Origin: JBGPOS01 sp041488155
GTDB taxonomy: Bacteria > Chloroflexota > Dehalococcoidia > Tepidiformales > Tepidiformaceae
DNA length: 64,000 nt
NCBI GenBank assembly: GCA_041488155.1
Contig: JBGPOS010000005.1
Span: 20,107 to 84,106, forward strand
Direction: 5' to 3'
Shown here: positions 49,148 to 58,058 of the stretch, one piece after another
Layout of the letters: the number at the start of each line of letters is the position of its first letter
Numbering within the stretch: the first letter of the stretch is position 1
Notes under the pieces: generated by a model
What the model was told of the DNA's origin: nothing
The model's input: the letters and a program-made list of their open reading frames with translations, nothing else
Database searches by the model: none
Position numbers and translations under genes: made by a program

Positions 49148-51270
49148 CGCGGACCTCCCTGCACGTTGGCGACCCCATCCGTATAGGTGATCGAAGTCAG
49201 GTGTTCGTCGAGGTTGAGGGTCTTCAGGTCGCCCGTGTTGAGCACGAGGTCGACGGCGCGGGTCCCGATGCCGCCGGGCAGGTTTCCCGCACGCACCGAG
49301 TCGATCTGGATTTCCGGTTTCGCTCCGCTGAGGTCGAGCGTACCGCTGACCACGATCTTGATGTCGCGCCCGAGGAAGCTGACCTTCCCAGCAGCCTCCG
49401 CGTGGCCGTCGGGGCAGAAGTAGACCTGGAGGTCAGTCACAGGTGCGTCCTTCTCCTTGACGTACTCCACGCCCCGTGAAGTCGCCTGGAGCTCGGTGAT
49501 CCCTATCGAGGCCGGGCCTGTGGCTGCTTTGGCGCCGAATTCCTTCCAGCGGGTGCGCAATTCGTTGCTGGCGGCGGTCGTAGGTGTGCTGACCCGGCCG
49601 GCGCAGGGCTGGGGGTCGCCGGTGAAGATGAGCACCACTCCCACGACGCCCGCCCCGACGATCACGCCGCCAGCGCCGAGAAGCACGACAGCGATCGCTT
49701 TGAAAATCGCGCCGATTCCGCCGCCTGCGGCTCCGGTCGCGGGCCCTATCCCCCCAGCTGCGCCCGGCACAGGAGTCACCGGCGGAAGGGGTCGAGGCAT
49801 CGGCTGAGGTGGTATCGGGGGACGAACCCCGGGCGTGAACCCGGGCCCACCGGGTTGTTGCCCGCGTACCCCGCCGACTCGGCCGGTTGGTTGGGGGCTC
49901 GGTGGTCCCCCGATTCCGCCGGTTGGTTGGGGGCTCGGTGGTCCCCCGATTCCGCCGGTTGGTTGGGGGCTCGGTGGCCCGCCGATGCCGCCGGATGGTT
50001 GGGGACTCGGTGGCCCGCCGATTCCGCCGGTTGGTTGGGGACTCGGTGGCCCGCCGATTCCGCCGGTTGGTTGGGGACTCGGTGGCCCGCCGATTCCTCC
50101 AGTTGGCTGGGGGCGCGGTGGCCCGCCGATGCCGCCCGGAGGTTGAGCGCCGGGTGTGCCCCCGACTCCGCCTGGAGGTTGCGCGCCGGGTGTGCCCCCG
50201 ACTCCGCCTGGAGGTTGCGCGCCGGGCGTGCCGCCGACTCCGCCTGGCGGTTGGGCGCCGGGAGTGCCGCCGACTCCGCCTGGAGGCTGGGCGCTGGGTG
50301 CGCCCGAGGGCGGGCCAGCGGTAGGCGGTGAGCTGGTGGGCGCGCCGGGAGGCGGAGTCCCGGTCGTGCCGGTCGAGACTCCGGGCGTGTTGGTTGGGGG
50401 AGCGGCAGGGCCCGAGGGCGGAGCTGTACCAGTGGCGCCTGGCGAGGCGCCGGTTGCCCCGGGAGGCGTCGCGGGAGCCTGCGCGGCCGGCGCTGTGGCC
50501 GGTCCCGTCGGAGCTGGGGCGTTGCCACCGGGCGGGGTCGGCGCCTGACCAACTCCAGTGCCCGCCGGTGTCGGCGAAGGGGCGGGGCCAACGCTCGTTG
50601 GGCCGCCACTGGTGGGCGAAGGGACGTCGCCGATGGAGGTTGGTCCGCCCGGCGCGGACACGGGGCCGCCTGATCCGGGGCCGGGGAGTCCGCCGGGCAC
50701 GTTGGGTAGGTCGGTCGGAGCGGCGCCCGCCCCGCCGGTTGGCGCGCTCGCGGATGGGGCTCCTGGTCCAGCGGGGGCCGACGGGGCCTGGCCGATCGAA
50801 GGGTCGGGTACGCCACCGCCGGGTGCGGTGCCTCCACCAGGGGCGCCGCCTGTGCCGGGTGCCGGTGCGCCCGCGTGCGGCGGTGTGCCTCCGCCGCCCA
50901 TTCGCGATGCCGCACCCATACCGGCCGCCCCCAGGGCGCCGCCTCCGGCGACCACGCGCGCCGCGGTGCCGAGGGTGCTGCCCCCGCCGCCGGTCGCTGT
51001 TGGACCTCCAGCCAGCGAGCGGCCGCAATTCGCGCAGAACTGGGCGCCGGGTTCGTTCACAGCCCCGCAGTTCGGGCAGCCGGCCGGGAGCGGCGGGGCG
51101 CTCATGGAATTGCCGCAGTTCGAGCAGAAGGCTGCGCCGGGCTCGTTCATCGTGCCGCACTGGGGACAGGCCGAGGCCACCGCAGCGCTGGCCCTGGCAA
51201 CCGGCTGGCCACAGTTCCCGCAGAAGCCGGCGCCCTCGGGCAGTTCGGACTGGCAGTTCGGGCAGCGCAT
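49144..51270 (-). CDS. Triple zinc-ribbon, Pro/Gly-repeat, membrane protein
   Basis: 708 residues in four parts. Three double-CxxC ribbons (CPNC/CGNC, CPQC/CSNC, CPNC/CANC) fill residues 1-90. A Gly/Pro/Ala/Thr-rich low-complexity region of about 400 residues includes twelve 12-residue repeats of GGIGGPPSPQPT or GGVGGTPGAQPP type. A membrane helix follows (about residues 530-565, VVLLGAGGVIVGAGVVGVVLIF). A last domain of about 140 residues has one Cys pair and beta-rich DLQVYFCPDGHAEAAGKVSFLG. The ribbons would face the cytoplasm and the final domain outside, or the reverse. Length may vary between strains. Role unknown. Confidence 0.75.
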   Translation of the reverse strand: MRCPNCQSELPEGAGFCGNCGQPVARASAAVASACPQCGTMNEPGAAFCSNCGNSMSAPPLPAGCPNCGAVNEPGAQFCANCGRSLAGGPTATGGGGSTLGTAARVVAGGGALGAAGMGAASRMGGGGTPPHAGAPAPGTGGAPGGGTAPGGGVPDPSIGQAPSAPAGPGAPSASAPTGGAGAAPTDLPNVPGGLPGPGSGGPVSAPGGPTSIGDVPSPTSGGPTSVGPAPSPTPAGTGVGQAPTPPGGNAPAPTGPATAPAAQAPATPPGATGASPGATGTAPPSGPAAPPTNTPGVSTGTTGTPPPGAPTSSPPTAGPPSGAPSAQPPGGVGGTPGAQPPGGVGGTPGAQPPGGVGGTPGAQPPGGVGGTPGAQPPGGIGGPPRPQPTGGIGGPPSPQPTGGIGGPPSPQPTGGIGGPPSPQPSGGIGGPPSPQPTGGIGGPPSPQPTGGIGGPPSPQPTGRVGGVRGQQPGGPGFTPGVRPPIPPQPMPRPLPPVTPVPGAAGGIGPATGAAGGGIGAIFKAIAVVLLGAGGVIVGAGVVGVVLIFTGDPQPCAGRVSTPTTAASNELRTRWKEFGAKAATGPASIGITELQATSRGVEYVKEKDAPVTDLQVYFCPDGHAEAAGKVSFLGRDIKIVVSGTLDLSGAKPEIQIDSVRAGNLPGGIGTRAVDLVLNTGDLKTLNLDEHLTSITYTDGVANVQGGPR
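49849..50280. repeat. Twelve tandem 36-bp units in the zinc-ribbon gene
   Basis: On the coding (-) strand the first four units encode GGVGGTPGAQPP. One then encodes GGIGGPPRPQPT, six encode GGIGGPPSPQP(T/S), and a degenerate one GRVGGVRGQQPG ends the array. The 36-bp period keeps frame, so copy number can change without a frameshift. The central six units are nearly identical in DNA, showing recent expansion. Confidence 0.88.
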
Positions 51271-51365
51271 GGCGGCGGCTCCTTCGCGAGGTAGCTCAGT
51301 ATAAAGCGCGTGTAGATGCTTAGCGCCGCCGCGTTGCGCGAATTTTTCGTTCGCCCCTCGGGTCC

Positions 51366-52586
51366 TTAGCCCGCAGCCATCTTCGCCTGCAGGCGGCGGT
51401 CAAGGGCGGCGAGGAAGTCTTCGGTCGTGAGCCACGGCTGGTCTGGCGAAACGAGGATGGCGAGATCCTTCGTCATTTCCCCACCTTCGACTGCTTCAAC
51501 GCAGACCTGCTCCAGGGTCGTGGCGAAATGCGCCAGGTCGGGGGTGTTGTCGAGCTTCGCCCGGTGGGCAAGGCCTCGAGTCCAGGCGAAGATCGATGCG
51601 ATCGGGTTGGTGGAGGTCTTCTCGCCGCGCTGGTGAGCGCGAAAGTGACGGGTGACGGTGCCGTGAGCGGCCTCGGCCTCCACCGTCTGGCCATCGGGGG
51701 TGAGGAGCACTGAGGTCATCAGGCCGAGAGAACCGAAACCCTGGGCGACGATGTCAGACTGGACATCGCCGTCGTAGTTCTTGCAGGCCCAGACAATGCC
51801 GCCCTCCCACTTCAACACCTGGGCGACCATGTCGTCGATCAGGCGGTGCTCGTAGGTGATGCCTCGGGCTGCAAATCGGTCTGCGAATTCTGCTGCGAAC
51901 ACTTCTTCGAAGAGGTCTTTGAAGCGGCCGTCGTAGGCCTTGAGGATGGTGTTCTTGGTCGACAGGTAGACGGGCCAGCCGCGGTCGAGCCCGTAGCGGA
52001 GCGAGGCGCGGGCGAAGTCCCGGATCGAGTCGTCGAAGTTGTACATGCCCATGGCGATGCCGCTGCCGGTGAACCTGGCGACCTCGCGGACGACCGGAGC
52101 GCCGCCGTCCTGCGGCGAGAAGGTGATCGTCACTGTCCCGGGGCCGGGGACGAGGAAGTCTGTCGCCTTGTACTGGTCTCCGTGAGCGTGGCGGCCGATG
52201 ACGATCGGCTTTTTCCAGCCGGGGACAAGGCGCGGGATGTTCGAGCAGACGATCGGCTCGCGGAAGACGACGCCGCCCAGGATGTTGCGGATCGTCCCGT
52301 TCGGCGACTTCCACATCTCTTTGAGGTTGAACTCCTCGACGCGGGCCTCGTCCGGCGTGATGGTGGCGCACTTGACCCCAACCCCGTACTTCTTGATCGC
52401 GTTGGCGGCGTCAACGGTGACCTGGTCATTGGTGGCGTCCCGATGTTCGATGCCGAGGTCGTAGTACTCGAGCCGGATGTCGAGGTAGGGGAGGATGAGA
52501 CGTTCCTTGATGAACTGCCAGATGATCCGGGTCATCTCGTCGCCGTCAAGTTCGACGACCGGGTTCAGGACTTTGATCTTGGCCAT
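51366..52586 (-). CDS. icd: NADP-dependent isocitrate dehydrogenase (eukaryote-like type)
   Basis: 406 residues. VVELDGDEMTRIIW and KSPNGTIRNILGGVVFREPI (isocitrate site), IGRHAHGDQYKATD, NYDGDVQSDIVAQGFGSLG and EAAHGTVTRHFR are markers of the homodimeric eukaryote-like NADP-IDH group, not E. coli Icd. It converts isocitrate to 2-oxoglutarate. ATG 52586 is chosen because the protein then begins at the family start; a weak ribosome site precedes it. It follows acnA after 77 bp in one operon, and its product feeds KorAB. Confidence 0.94.
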   Translation of the reverse strand: MAKIKVLNPVVELDGDEMTRIIWQFIKERLILPYLDIRLEYYDLGIEHRDATNDQVTVDAANAIKKYGVGVKCATITPDEARVEEFNLKEMWKSPNGTIRNILGGVVFREPIVCSNIPRLVPGWKKPIVIGRHAHGDQYKATDFLVPGPGTVTITFSPQDGGAPVVREVARFTGSGIAMGMYNFDDSIRDFARASLRYGLDRGWPVYLSTKNTILKAYDGRFKDLFEEVFAAEFADRFAARGITYEHRLIDDMVAQVLKWEGGIVWACKNYDGDVQSDIVAQGFGSLGLMTSVLLTPDGQTVEAEAAHGTVTRHFRAHQRGEKTSTNPIASIFAWTRGLAHRAKLDNTPDLAHFATTLEQVCVEAVEGGEMTKDLAILVSPDQPWLTTEDFLAALDRRLQAKMAAG

Positions 52587-52663
52587 TGACTGAAGCTCGC
52601 TTTCGTTGGATGTCGGCTCGCGACGGCCGCGAGGGACGAAGATCGGCTTTGGAGCCCGAGGCT

Positions 52664-55339
52664 CTAGCTCCGCAAGAGCTGGCGAAGCACGTATGGGAGA
52701 ATGCCGCCGTGGCGGTAGTAGTCGAGTTCGACGGGGGTGTCGATCCGGCAGAGCGTGTCGAAAGTCGTCACCTTGCCCGAGGGGCCGGTCGCCGAGACGG
52801 TTACCTGGCTCTTCGGCCCGAGGCCTGCGGCGATCCCGCTCAGGGCGTAGACTTCGCGGCCGGTCAGTCCGAGGGTGGTTCGATCCTGCCCGGGCAGGTA
52901 CTGGAGCGGCAGTACGCCCATGCCAAGGAGGTTGCTGCGATGGATCCGTTCGTAGCTTTCGGCGATGACCGCGCGGACGCCGAGGAGCATCGGCCCTTTG
53001 GCTGCCCAGTCGCGGGAGGAGCCAGCCCCGTACTCCTTGCCCGCGAGGATGAGGAGAGGGGTCCTCGCCTCGCGATACTTCTCGGCCGCGTCGAAGACGG
53101 TCATTTCGACGTCGTCCGGTTGGTAGCGCGTAAAGCCGCCCTCCGTGCCCGGCGCGAGCAGATTTCGGAGGCGGATGTTGGCGAAGGTGCCACGCATCAT
53201 CACCTCGTGGTTGCCGCGGCGAGCACCGTACGAGTTGAAGTCGTCGCGAGCGATGTCGTGTTCGTGGAGGTAGCGGCCGGCGGGGCTGTTGGCAGCGATG
53301 TTTCCGGCCGGCGAGATGTGATCGGTGGTGACGGAATCCCCGAGGATCGCCAGCACCCGCGCCCCTGCAATGTCCCGGATCGGGGCGGGCGCCGCCGGCA
53401 TGTCCTCGAAGTAAGGCGGATTCTTGACGTAGGTGGACCACTCGTCCCACTTGTACAGGCTGCCTGAGGGGACTTTCAGTTCGGACCAGCGGTCGTCGCC
53501 CCGGAAGACATCGGCGTACTTGCGCCGGAACATTTCCGAGCGCACGGATGTACGCATCGTCTCAGCGACTTCCTTCTGCGAAGGCCAGATGTCGCGCAAG
53601 AAAACTGGCCGGCCGTCCTTGCCCGCGCCCAGCGGTTCGGTGGCGAGGTCGATGTCGAGCTTGCCGGCGAGGGCGTAGGCCACGACCAACGGCGGCGAGG
53701 CGAGGTAGTTCGCCCGCACCTCCGGGTGGACCCGGCCTTCGAAGTTGCGGTTCCCCGAGAGCACGGCCGCCGCGACGAGGTCGCCTTTGTGGATCGCGTC
53801 GGCGATCGGCTGGGCAACGGGCCCCGAATTGCCAATGCAGGTCGTACACCCGTAGCCGACGAGGTAGAAGCCGAGCTCGTCGAGGTAGCGGTCGAGGCCC
53901 GCGTCCCGGAGGTACTCGGTGACCACCTGCGAACCGGGCGCCAGGCTCGTCTTCACCCACGGTTTACGGTTGAGCCCCTTTTCCACGGCGTGCTTCGCGA
54001 GGAGCCCGGCGCCGACCATCACCTCCGGGTTGGAGGTGTTGGTGCAACTCGTGATGGCGGCGATAACGACCGAACCCTGCTGGAGGTCGAACTCGACGCC
54101 GTCCGCCTTGACGTGGACCGTGGCGGTGGCCCGTTCGGGCCCGACTTCGGCGATGAGATTCTTCTCCCAATCGGTCTTCATTTCGCGGAGGGCAACTCGA
54201 TCCTGGGGACGCTTCGGCCCTGCCATCGATGGTTCGACGCTGGAAAGGTCCAGCTCGAGGGTGTCGGAGAAGAGCGGGTCGGGAATGGCATCGGTTCGAT
54301 ACAGGCCCTGTGCCTTGGTGTACGCCTCGACGAGCCGCACCTGGGCTTCGTCGCGTCCGGTGAAGCGAAGGTAGCTCAGGGTTTCGTCGTCCACCGGGAA
54401 AAAGCCCATGGTCGCGCCATACTCTGGCGCCATGTTGGCGATCGTCGCCCGGACGGCGAGGGGAAGGCCCGAGATGCCCGTCCCGTAAAACTCCACGAAT
54501 TTCCCGACGACGCCGCGCTGGCGAAGGATCTGGGTAACTGTGAGCACAAGATCGGTCCCCGTTGCGCCTTCCGGAAGCCGGCCCGTGAGCCTGAACCCGA
54601 CCACCTCGGGGATGAGCATCGCGACCGGTTGGCCGAGCATCGCGGCTTCGGCTTCGATGCCGCCGACGCCCCATCCGAGCACGCCCAACCCGTTGATCAT
54701 CGTGGTGTGGGAGTCGGTGCCGACCACTGTGTCGGGGTAGACGAGCGTGGGCGAGGCGTCGTCGTTGCGGAACACGACTGAGGCCAGGTATTCGAGGTTC
54801 ACCTGGTGGACGATGCCGGTGCCTGGGGGCACGGCCCGGAAGTTCTTGAACGCTTGCTGGCCCCAGCGAAGGAAGGTGTAGCGTTCGACGTTGCGCGCGA
54901 ATTCGATTTCGACGTTTTCGCGGAAGGAGTCAGGCGACCCGAAAGTGTCGACCTGGACCGAGTGGTCGATGACGAGGTCGACCGGCTGGAGGGGGTTGAT
55001 TCGCTCCGGGTTACCCCCCATGGCGCGAAAGGCGTCGCGCATCGACGCGAGGTCGACCACTACCGGTACCCCCGTGAGGTCCTGGAGGAGCACGCGTGCC
55101 GGGGTGAAGGCGATCTCCCGGTCCAGGCCGGAGTTGGGAGTCCAGCGGGCAAGGGCTTCGATGTCCTCGCGGGTCACCGAGCGCCCGTCCTCCTGGCGGA
55201 GGAGGTTCTCGAGCAAGATCTTGAGCGAGAACGGGAGCCGCTCGATGGCCGGCGACCGCCGCGTGTCGAGGCGGAAGTAGGCGAAGGTTCGATCGCCGAC
55301 CTTAAGTTCGGCGCGACTGGCGAAGCTATCGGGGTGCAT
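52664..55339 (-). CDS. acnA: Aconitate hydratase A
   Basis: 891 residues. [4Fe-4S] ligands in TSCTNTSNPEVM and GCTTCIGNSG, the GTDSHTTMINGLGVLGWGVG segment, and the C-terminal swivelling domain with LAGKEYGAGSSRDWAAKG. It isomerises citrate to isocitrate via aconitate; the AcnA/IRP-type length fits. ATG 55339 is chosen for AAGGA 9 bp upstream; the nearby ATG 55348 has no ribosome site. Promoter probably around TATACT (55618-55613), giving a long leader. icd is downstream. Confidence 0.95.
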   Translation of the reverse strand: MHPDSFASRAELKVGDRTFAYFRLDTRRSPAIERLPFSLKILLENLLRQEDGRSVTREDIEALARWTPNSGLDREIAFTPARVLLQDLTGVPVVVDLASMRDAFRAMGGNPERINPLQPVDLVIDHSVQVDTFGSPDSFRENVEIEFARNVERYTFLRWGQQAFKNFRAVPPGTGIVHQVNLEYLASVVFRNDDASPTLVYPDTVVGTDSHTTMINGLGVLGWGVGGIEAEAAMLGQPVAMLIPEVVGFRLTGRLPEGATGTDLVLTVTQILRQRGVVGKFVEFYGTGISGLPLAVRATIANMAPEYGATMGFFPVDDETLSYLRFTGRDEAQVRLVEAYTKAQGLYRTDAIPDPLFSDTLELDLSSVEPSMAGPKRPQDRVALREMKTDWEKNLIAEVGPERATATVHVKADGVEFDLQQGSVVIAAITSCTNTSNPEVMVGAGLLAKHAVEKGLNRKPWVKTSLAPGSQVVTEYLRDAGLDRYLDELGFYLVGYGCTTCIGNSGPVAQPIADAIHKGDLVAAAVLSGNRNFEGRVHPEVRANYLASPPLVVAYALAGKLDIDLATEPLGAGKDGRPVFLRDIWPSQKEVAETMRTSVRSEMFRRKYADVFRGDDRWSELKVPSGSLYKWDEWSTYVKNPPYFEDMPAAPAPIRDIAGARVLAILGDSVTTDHISPAGNIAANSPAGRYLHEHDIARDDFNSYGARRGNHEVMMRGTFANIRLRNLLAPGTEGGFTRYQPDDVEMTVFDAAEKYREARTPLLILAGKEYGAGSSRDWAAKGPMLLGVRAVIAESYERIHRSNLLGMGVLPLQYLPGQDRTTLGLTGREVYALSGIAAGLGPKSQVTVSATGPSGKVTTFDTLCRIDTPVELDYYRHGGILPYVLRQLLRS

Positions 55340-55738
55340 GCGGTCCATCCTTGTGCACGTCGTGGGGCGACCGAAGGCGTGCGCGAGGCAGCACAACGGG
55401 CGCATGGGCGAAGGGGATCACAAGGTGCGACAGGTGAAGGGCGGACTGATTCCCACTTCCCAAGCCTCCTTCCACATCTGTGGCGGACCTGGGCCCTTGC
55501 CTCTCGGCCAGCGGCCGGCGAGGTGGTCTCGTCTCTACCGTGCTCCCGCGACTTCCCTGTGAAGGGACCGTTGGGCCCGGGGCAAGGCGTCTCTGTGGGA
55601 CGATCTGCCAACAGTATACCACCCGGTCATGGGCGTTCGGCTAGCGGAGCGGCCAGGGGATCGGCCGCGGCTGGCACCGGGAAGCCGGTGGCCAATGCGA
55701 CCTGCTCGGGCTGAAGTGCGATATTCTTGGTCTGTTGG
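55340..55738. other. Divergent intergenic region: long acnA leader and tRNA-Met promoter
   Basis: 399 bp. Short open frames here show no coding character. TATACT on the - strand (55618-55613) is a possible -10 for acnA, with about 270 nt of leader that contains several GC-rich hairpins and no recognised riboswitch core. TATTCT (55722-55727) on the + strand suits the tRNA. Nothing else was recognised. Confidence 0.45.
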
Positions 55739-55814
<76 letters not shown>

Positions 55815-55851
55815 CGACCCTTCGGCTGCGACGCGGTGGGCGGAGAGCGCG

Positions 55852-57192
55852 CTAGGAGTTCTCCGCCGTCCGCTCCGCACCTTCCTCGGCTTGCCCCATC
55901 CAGCGGAACGTTAGTCGTGTTGCACGTTCCTCGCCATTTGTTTGGAAGGTGACTTGAAAGTCAATTTCGGTCGAGAAGAAGCTTCGTTCGCTTTCCGGGC
56001 GGAGGCGCACCTTCGGGCCGCCCATCGGCAGTTGCATCATGAGGAGGTCGCCTTCTCGAACGACGTTCATGACTACTCCTGGTTCAGGCTGGTACAGGCC
56101 TGCGTACCTGTCGAACAGCTCCGGACCCACGGCAATCTCTCTGCGCACTCCCGCGACTCGCGCGTCGGCCAAGGGGAGGCTCGGCCGCATGAGGTGCCGT
56201 GCGATATCGCCCACGCTCGCGCCCGTGTTTGAGAGGACCACCACGCCGAACCTGATCTTCGGGTCGAACGCTACCGATGCCGTGAAGCCAGGACAGACGC
56301 CGTCGTGGAAGACGACGAGATCTCCTCCCTGCCCGACGGCCCACCAGCCGATCGCCTGTACCAGCTTCCCTTGATCGCCGTCCAGTCCTGCCATTGGCCG
56401 GCGCGTTTCCAGCATCTTGGACATCGCCGGGGCGAGGGTCGATTCCAGCGCACCCATTGACGCTGCGACGAAGGTGAGCAGGTCGTTGGCACTCGACCTC
56501 AGCGCGCCCGCGCCAACCAATGCGGGCATCTCCAGGTTGGGCACAGGCTTCATCTCAGCGTCGTGTCCGACGGCGAGTCGCGACTCCATTTGCGGGGAGA
56601 CCGTTATTGTCGTTGAATCCATCCCAAGCGGGCGGGTGATGCGTTCGCGGATCAACGCCTCGTAGGCCATCCCAGCTCGGTGTGCCAGGGCATGACCGAG
56701 AAGCGCTTGGCCGAGGTCGGAATAGGCCCAGTGGAGGCCGATATCCTGCTGTAGCTCGCGCTCGGAGAGGAACCGATAGAGCTGCTCGACGGAGTAGCTC
56801 GCCACCGCCGGGTCGTCCAGGGGTGGGAAGTCGGAGGGCCGCGAGGGGAGGCCCGAGGTGTGGGTCGCGAGATCGATCAGCGTGATCTTCCGGCCGTTCC
56901 GCTCCGGAACCTTCACGCCGGCCGGCAGGTAGTGGGCCAGAGGATCCGTTAGGGCGACCTCTCCGCGCTCGACCATGTCGGCCAGGAGCAACGAAGTGAA
57001 AACTTTGGTGATGGATCCGATCTCGAATACAGTGTCGCCGTCGACCGGCCGCGGGTCGCCGTAGTCCCGCAAGCCCTGACAGATGAGGCGGCGGCCCCCT
57101 GTCGCGACGACGCCAACGACCATGCCGAGGCCTCTGCCTTGAATGTCGATACGGTCGGTCAGGATGTCGCGAATCTCTGCGTCTGCAAGCAT
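55852..57192 (-). CDS. Serine hydrolase of the class C beta-lactamase/penicillin-binding family
   Basis: 446 residues. SITK at 60-63 (S60 nucleophile, K63), YSD in WAYSDLGQ as the second motif, and HDG in VVFHDGVCPG as the KTG-like box. A C-terminal lipocalin-like (DUF3471-type) domain (about 345-440) ends the chain. No signal peptide is seen, so it should be cytoplasmic, pointing to esterase or peptidase activity rather than drug resistance. ATG 57192 has AAGGAG 7 bp upstream. Divergent from a TetR gene that probably controls it. Confidence 0.87.
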   Translation of the reverse strand: MLADAEIRDILTDRIDIQGRGLGMVVGVVATGGRRLICQGLRDYGDPRPVDGDTVFEIGSITKVFTSLLLADMVERGEVALTDPLAHYLPAGVKVPERNGRKITLIDLATHTSGLPSRPSDFPPLDDPAVASYSVEQLYRFLSERELQQDIGLHWAYSDLGQALLGHALAHRAGMAYEALIRERITRPLGMDSTTITVSPQMESRLAVGHDAEMKPVPNLEMPALVGAGALRSSANDLLTFVAASMGALESTLAPAMSKMLETRRPMAGLDGDQGKLVQAIGWWAVGQGGDLVVFHDGVCPGFTASVAFDPKIRFGVVVLSNTGASVGDIARHLMRPSLPLADARVAGVRREIAVGPELFDRYAGLYQPEPGVVMNVVREGDLLMMQLPMGGPKVRLRPESERSFFSTEIDFQVTFQTNGEERATRLTFRWMGQAEEGAERTAENS

Positions 57193-57242
57193 GAGCACTC
57201 TCCTTCGGTCGAGGGCCTACTGCACTCAGTCTTGGCGCCTCG

Positions 57243-57291
57243 TTGACCAGAAGATACAGCACTGCATAAAATACACAAGAGCATATTCTTG
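57243..57291. promoter_or_regulatory. Overlapping divergent promoters and TetR operator
   Basis: + strand: TTGACC (57243-57248), 18 bp, TAAAAT (57267-57272). - strand: a TTGTGT, 16 bp, TATCTT pair lies over the same bases. The inverted repeat CAAGA-N6-TCTTG (57276-57291) covers the expected TetR transcription start. One operator here could repress both genes. Confidence 0.5.
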
Positions 57292-57301
57292 GGAGATACC
57301 T

Positions 57302-57895
57302 ATGACCACTCTCTCCGCACCTTCTTCCTCGCAGGTTCCGAAGGGTAGGAAGCGTGAGCGCACTCGCGCGCGCCTGGTCGAGGCTGCCGCCGCAGTAATC
57401 CGAGAGAAAGGCTATGAGCGCACTACCCTGGAAAACGTGGCCGCGCGCGCTGGAATGACGAGAGGTGCTATCTACGGCAACTTCAAGAACAAAGAAGAAC
57501 TGCTCCTCGCTGTTATCGAAACCCGCTGGGAGCCGATCCTGCCACCGCTAAGACACGGGGCAACGTTCAAGGAACAGATGCGCATCCTCGGCGAGGCGGT
57601 GGTGGCGATCGCACCGTCAAGACGAGCCCAGGCGGTAGGGGCCGCCTCGTTCCAGCTCTACGCGCTCACGCACGAAGAAATGCGCTCTCGCTTGGCCGAC
57701 CGGAACGCAGAGATCTATCGCCGATCTGCCGCGGGGCTCTTGCAGTTCATTCCGGCGTCCGACCTACCCATGTCCCCGAACCAGTTCGTCCGTGTACTCC
57801 ATGCCTTGAGCGATGGCCTGCTGTTTCAGCGCTTCCTCACGCCGGAACTGATCACGGACGAGGTCATCATTGCGGCTTTCGAGGCGCTCGCCTAA
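57302..57895 (+). CDS. TetR-family transcriptional regulator
   Basis: 197 residues. Helix-turn-helix within 20-65: RERTRARLVEAAAAVIREKGYERTT... followed by IAARAGMTRG-like AARAGMTRGAIYGNFKNKEELL. The helical ligand domain follows with no recognisable ligand clue. ATG 57302 has GGGAG 7 bp before it. It probably represses itself and the divergent serine hydrolase through the palindrome in the shared gap. The inducer is likely a substrate of the hydrolase, by inference. Confidence 0.9.
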   Translation: MTTLSAPSSSQVPKGRKRERTRARLVEAAAAVIREKGYERTTLENVAARAGMTRGAIYGNFKNKEELLLAVIETRWEPILPPLRHGATFKEQMRILGEAVVAIAPSRRAQAVGAASFQLYALTHEEMRSRLADRNAEIYRRSAAGLLQFIPASDLPMSPNQFVRVLHALSDGLLFQRFLTPELITDEVIIAAFEALA

Positions 57896-58058
57896 AGGGA
57901 TGGGTCGCCTCCCGTCGCAGGTCGCCGACGGAAGCCTTCCTGCCGCTTCGCCACTACTTCGCGGCTCAAAGAGAAGGAGCAGACCGGCGCGACCTGCAGT
58001 CAAGAAACTGTCTAAGCTGATGACTGGTTCCTGTCCATGACCCTCATGGGAACTACAT

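Noticed and set aside
49433..51160. Arg/Thr-rich frames parallel to the zinc-ribbon gene
   Set aside because: They are other reading frames of the 36-bp repeat and low-complexity DNA. Only one frame gives zinc ribbons and a membrane helix.
55340..55618. Cobalamin-type or T-box element before acnA
   Set aside because: A few bases resemble parts of a B12 box, but the core order and a T-box sequence are missing.
57764..58003. Small - strand gene between TetR and the secreted protein
   Set aside because: It overlaps the TetR coding end, has no ribosome site, and shows no coding character. The 163-bp convergent gap seems empty.
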